Part shown: in pieces, positions 61,948 to 64,000 of the stretch
How the letters are laid out: the number at the start of each line of letters is the position of its first letter
Position numbering within the stretch: the stretch's first letter is position 1
Assembly (NCBI GenBank): GCA_964030475.1
Contig: CAXIPT010000003.1
Location: 4,948,706-5,012,705 of the forward strand
DNA from: Tethya wilhelma
Taxonomy: Eukaryota; Porifera; Demospongiae; Tethyida; Tethyidae
DNA: 64,000 nt
Direction: 5' to 3'
Translations under genes and position numbers: made by a program
The notes under the pieces: model-generated
Told to the model about the DNA's origin: nothing
Databases searched by the model: none
The model's input: the letters and a program-made list of their open reading frames with translations, nothing else

Positions 61948-63630
61948 TCAGCCACTTTTGTTCTGAGTCCTGTCACTCTCCAAGATGAGACTCTGTACCT
62001 GGTCCCCCATTAAGGAGAGGGACTCCTCTCTTGATTGCTCGTCGGCGACCTCAGCTAGCCACTGGCAGTGCTCAATATCCTGCACGAGAATGAATCAGCT
62101 GTTGATCACGAGTCTCAGTGGGGTTAGATGAATTACACTATTAGACTTTTCCCACCCTATATATATATATAGGCGGGATTTAGTGTGGGGGGTACGCTAT
62201 TTCCCTCCTATATATATATATATAGATGGGCTGGCCAAAATCTCAGTCGAATGTCGAATGTCAAATATTCAATGTTCAATGGGGCTTAGCATACCACTAT
62301 GTTAAATCCTTCCCATATAATATATAGGAAGAAAATAGCCGCTAAATCTTTCCCATATAATAATATAGAAGGAAATAGCGTACCCCTATGTTTAATCCCT
62401 CCTATATTATATGGGTGGGGGGTTTAACATGGGGTACACTGAGATTTTGTTGCAGCCCACCCATATATATAGGAGGGAAATAGCGTACCACCACACTAAA
62501 TCCCGACCTATATATATATGGGTGGGAAGGTCTAATGGTGTAATTTTGTACAAACTCGTCTCAGTGTGATTGCAGTAGCTATGTAACTAACCCGACTCTT
62601 TTGGTAGAGCTGGTTATACTGGCTCCTCAGTAGAGCTTCATAGTATGAGGCATACCTGCAGGGATGGGTGGGAGAAAGGAGAACCATTTCAAATGATAGA
62701 GGAGATCTATTATTTTGATGGGAATTGAAAGGAACTTACATTTGGTAGCACTCTTTCTCTCTTGCCAACACCCCACTGGAGAGGACATGCAGGCACTCCT
62801 GGAGGTCAGTCTACAGGGGCAGTAGACATCATCACAAAATCAATACTACAGAGGGAGATGCATAGGTTCATTCCCAGGCTCCTCCTCTCGCCACGATACA
62901 TTGTACATGTACATGTACTACTGTACGATTAGTATCTATGGCAGCCAGCTGTGGTTAATTTGCTACACCCATCCCACTAGCCATGTTGAAGATAAAAATG
63001 TTGAGGTTATGTATCCAAACATACATGTAATGTGCACATAATTATTGCACATTATTATCTACATGCAAGAACATGGAATAGTGCATGCATAATTATGTAT
63101 GACATTGTATGCATGCAACTGCTCGCTCGACATACATACATACATACCTTGGAAGAGACCACTTTGTCCTCCTGTTCCACCATCCTGGATTGCAAGAGAG
63201 AGACAAATGCTCCACAACATGAGAGCGCGGTAGGCCAGTGATCTCCTTGAAGTTCATGGCCTGTAATAGAATAACAAACAACACAATGACTAGAAACAAC
63301 TGCTATAAGAATGGACAATGCCAACAGGTAACGAATGACTTGAATTGTTGGGATGCTTACGCTTGTTTTCCACAGGTCAAGAGGCAGAGTAGATTCATCT
63401 CTCTCTCTCTCGTTCAACATCAAGTGATGCTGTTTGGCCAACCTCTTGCAAGTGTCCTGAATCATTTGCTGTTCTAGGAGCTCCAATAGCTTGCTGATCT
63501 GGTACTCTCTCAGCTGTAGCTCATTTTGGTGGAGCTCTACTAGGCTGTCTGATGCCTCCACTGACCCACCAGCTGTGTCAGCGGCACTGGTTTCAGTGAT
63601 GAAAGTGGTCGTAGATATTGAATCACCTTC
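61948..63630 (-). pseudogene. CCDC162: CCDC162-like C-terminal exons on the opposite strand, frame-broken
   Basis: Five minus-strand exons encode the C-terminal section of the family: 63361-63630, 63148-63260, 62740-62810, 62592-62655 and about 62079 down to 61948. In order they give REYQISKLLELLEQQMIQDT with RDESTLPLDLWKTS, then AMNFKEITGLPRSHVVE, then TDLQECLHVLSSGVLAREKE, then ASYYEALLRSQYNQLYQK, then EVADEQSREESLSLMGDQ. This follows the order of vertebrate CCDC162 (DLWK...AMxENF...VRPxxVE, then DHLQxCLxxLGxDxMAREx). The second exon has one base too few (after HVVE the sense continues in another frame, AFVSLLQSRMVEQED). The last has one base too many after SLILE (VTGLRTKVADLHQQLNQQ in the next frame). 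Any upstream exons would lie beyond the window edge. Confidence 0.6.
62132..62544. mobile_element. Fold-back element of nested inverted repeats
   Basis: attacactattagac plus tcccaccc at the left is inverted at the right as gggtggga plus gtctaatggtgtaat. Inside lie further inverted pairs (gtacgctatttccctcc against ggagggaaatagcgtac) and several TATATA hinges. Non-coding; it occupies the intron between two minus-strand CCDC162-like exons. Confidence 0.7.
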
Positions 63631-63674
63631 CTTGATAATTGGTGTACATATCATGTATGATAAAACATGAAGTC

Positions 63675-63760
63675 TCATACCCAGGCCTTCCCCTATGCAT
63701 GAGGACAAAACGAGAGAGAGAGAGAAGCTTTGCAACTGAGAAAGGCCTGGGAACAAGGCT
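63675..63760. mobile_element. Palindromic MITE, TAGCCTCG family, diverged
   Basis: The left arm tctcatacccaggccttccc and the right arm gaaaggcctgggaacaaggc are inverted copies. Confidence 0.6.
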
Positions 63761-64000
63761 ACAAAACATACATGTGTATGCCTTTATTAAAATTGATCAC
63801 AGATCGCAGACTGAGTTGCACACTACTCTAGTGAGCTAAAGCGTGGATTAATATATCCTATATGGACCTTCCCTACTTTCCATGCATTCATTGAACACAA
63901 TTATCACACATAGTTCACACAGGAGCATGTGAGTGTTGTGAAGTGATTTGCAACACTCCCAAGTCCCCGAGTTTAGCAAACTAGCACAATACACATCATT

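Noticed and set aside
61623..61988. Read-through of the last + strand CCDC162-like exon to a stop at 61988
   Set aside because: The frame after 61836 is low complexity and then antisense to a minus-strand coding exon, and a good donor (gggtaagc) lies at 61837. An alternative 3' end by read-through cannot be fully excluded.

Overview
This window is nuclear DNA from an animal. Every large gene is split by short GT-AG introns, protein coding is on both strands, CA/GT/CT microsatellites are frequent, and the recognised genes are eukaryotic or metazoan (KDEL-bearing HSP90B1, LAMTOR5, RAD54L2/ARIP4, an ERK-type MAP-kinase phosphatase, CCDC162, a short RPL29). The compact layout and short RPL29 suggest a non-bilaterian animal, with a sponge my best guess. 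The sequence alone does not prove the species. I see no operons, CRISPR arrays, rRNA or tRNA.

Layout, left to right. HSP90B1 (+, 201-4563, 18 exons) converges on LAMTOR5 (-, 4853-5360). LAMTOR5 shares a 198-bp divergent promoter with RAD54L2 (+, 5559-15088, 16 exons, 2249 codons). RAD54L2 converges on a Ser/Thr-rich single-pass membrane protein (-, 15457-17201). Next are two inverted, frame-broken copies of an isochorismatase-family hydrolase (17462-17975 + and 18302-18793 -). A frame-disrupted type II membrane protein lies at 19.4-21.9 kb (-).

A mitochondrial MTERF-fold protein (+) runs from 22640 to 43705. Its first eight exons fill 2.4 kb, but its last four are separated by introns of 3.6, 3.5 and 10.7 kb. 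All splice phases agree and give a 799-residue product with an acidic C-terminal extension. It converges on a DUSP6/7/9-like phosphatase (-, 44630-45697), which diverges from RPL29 (+, 46229-46629). RPL29 has a separate 5'TOP leader exon.

The right end holds a large CCDC162-like (DUF4549) gene. N-terminal and middle exons are on the + strand (46803-61836, 21 exons, about 1280 codons). Exons matching the family's C-terminus lie on the opposite strand (63630 down to about 61.9 kb), facing the + strand exons and carrying two single-base frame breaks. This looks like an inversion inside the gene or a truncated tail-to-tail duplicate, and is the most unusual structure in the window.

The non-coding sequence is rich in short palindromic elements. 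The commonest has TAGCCTCGTTCCCAGGCTCC ends, with apparent 9-bp target duplications at three copies. Several other MITE-like and fold-back elements sit in introns. Dinucleotide repeats often run straight into 3' splice sites.
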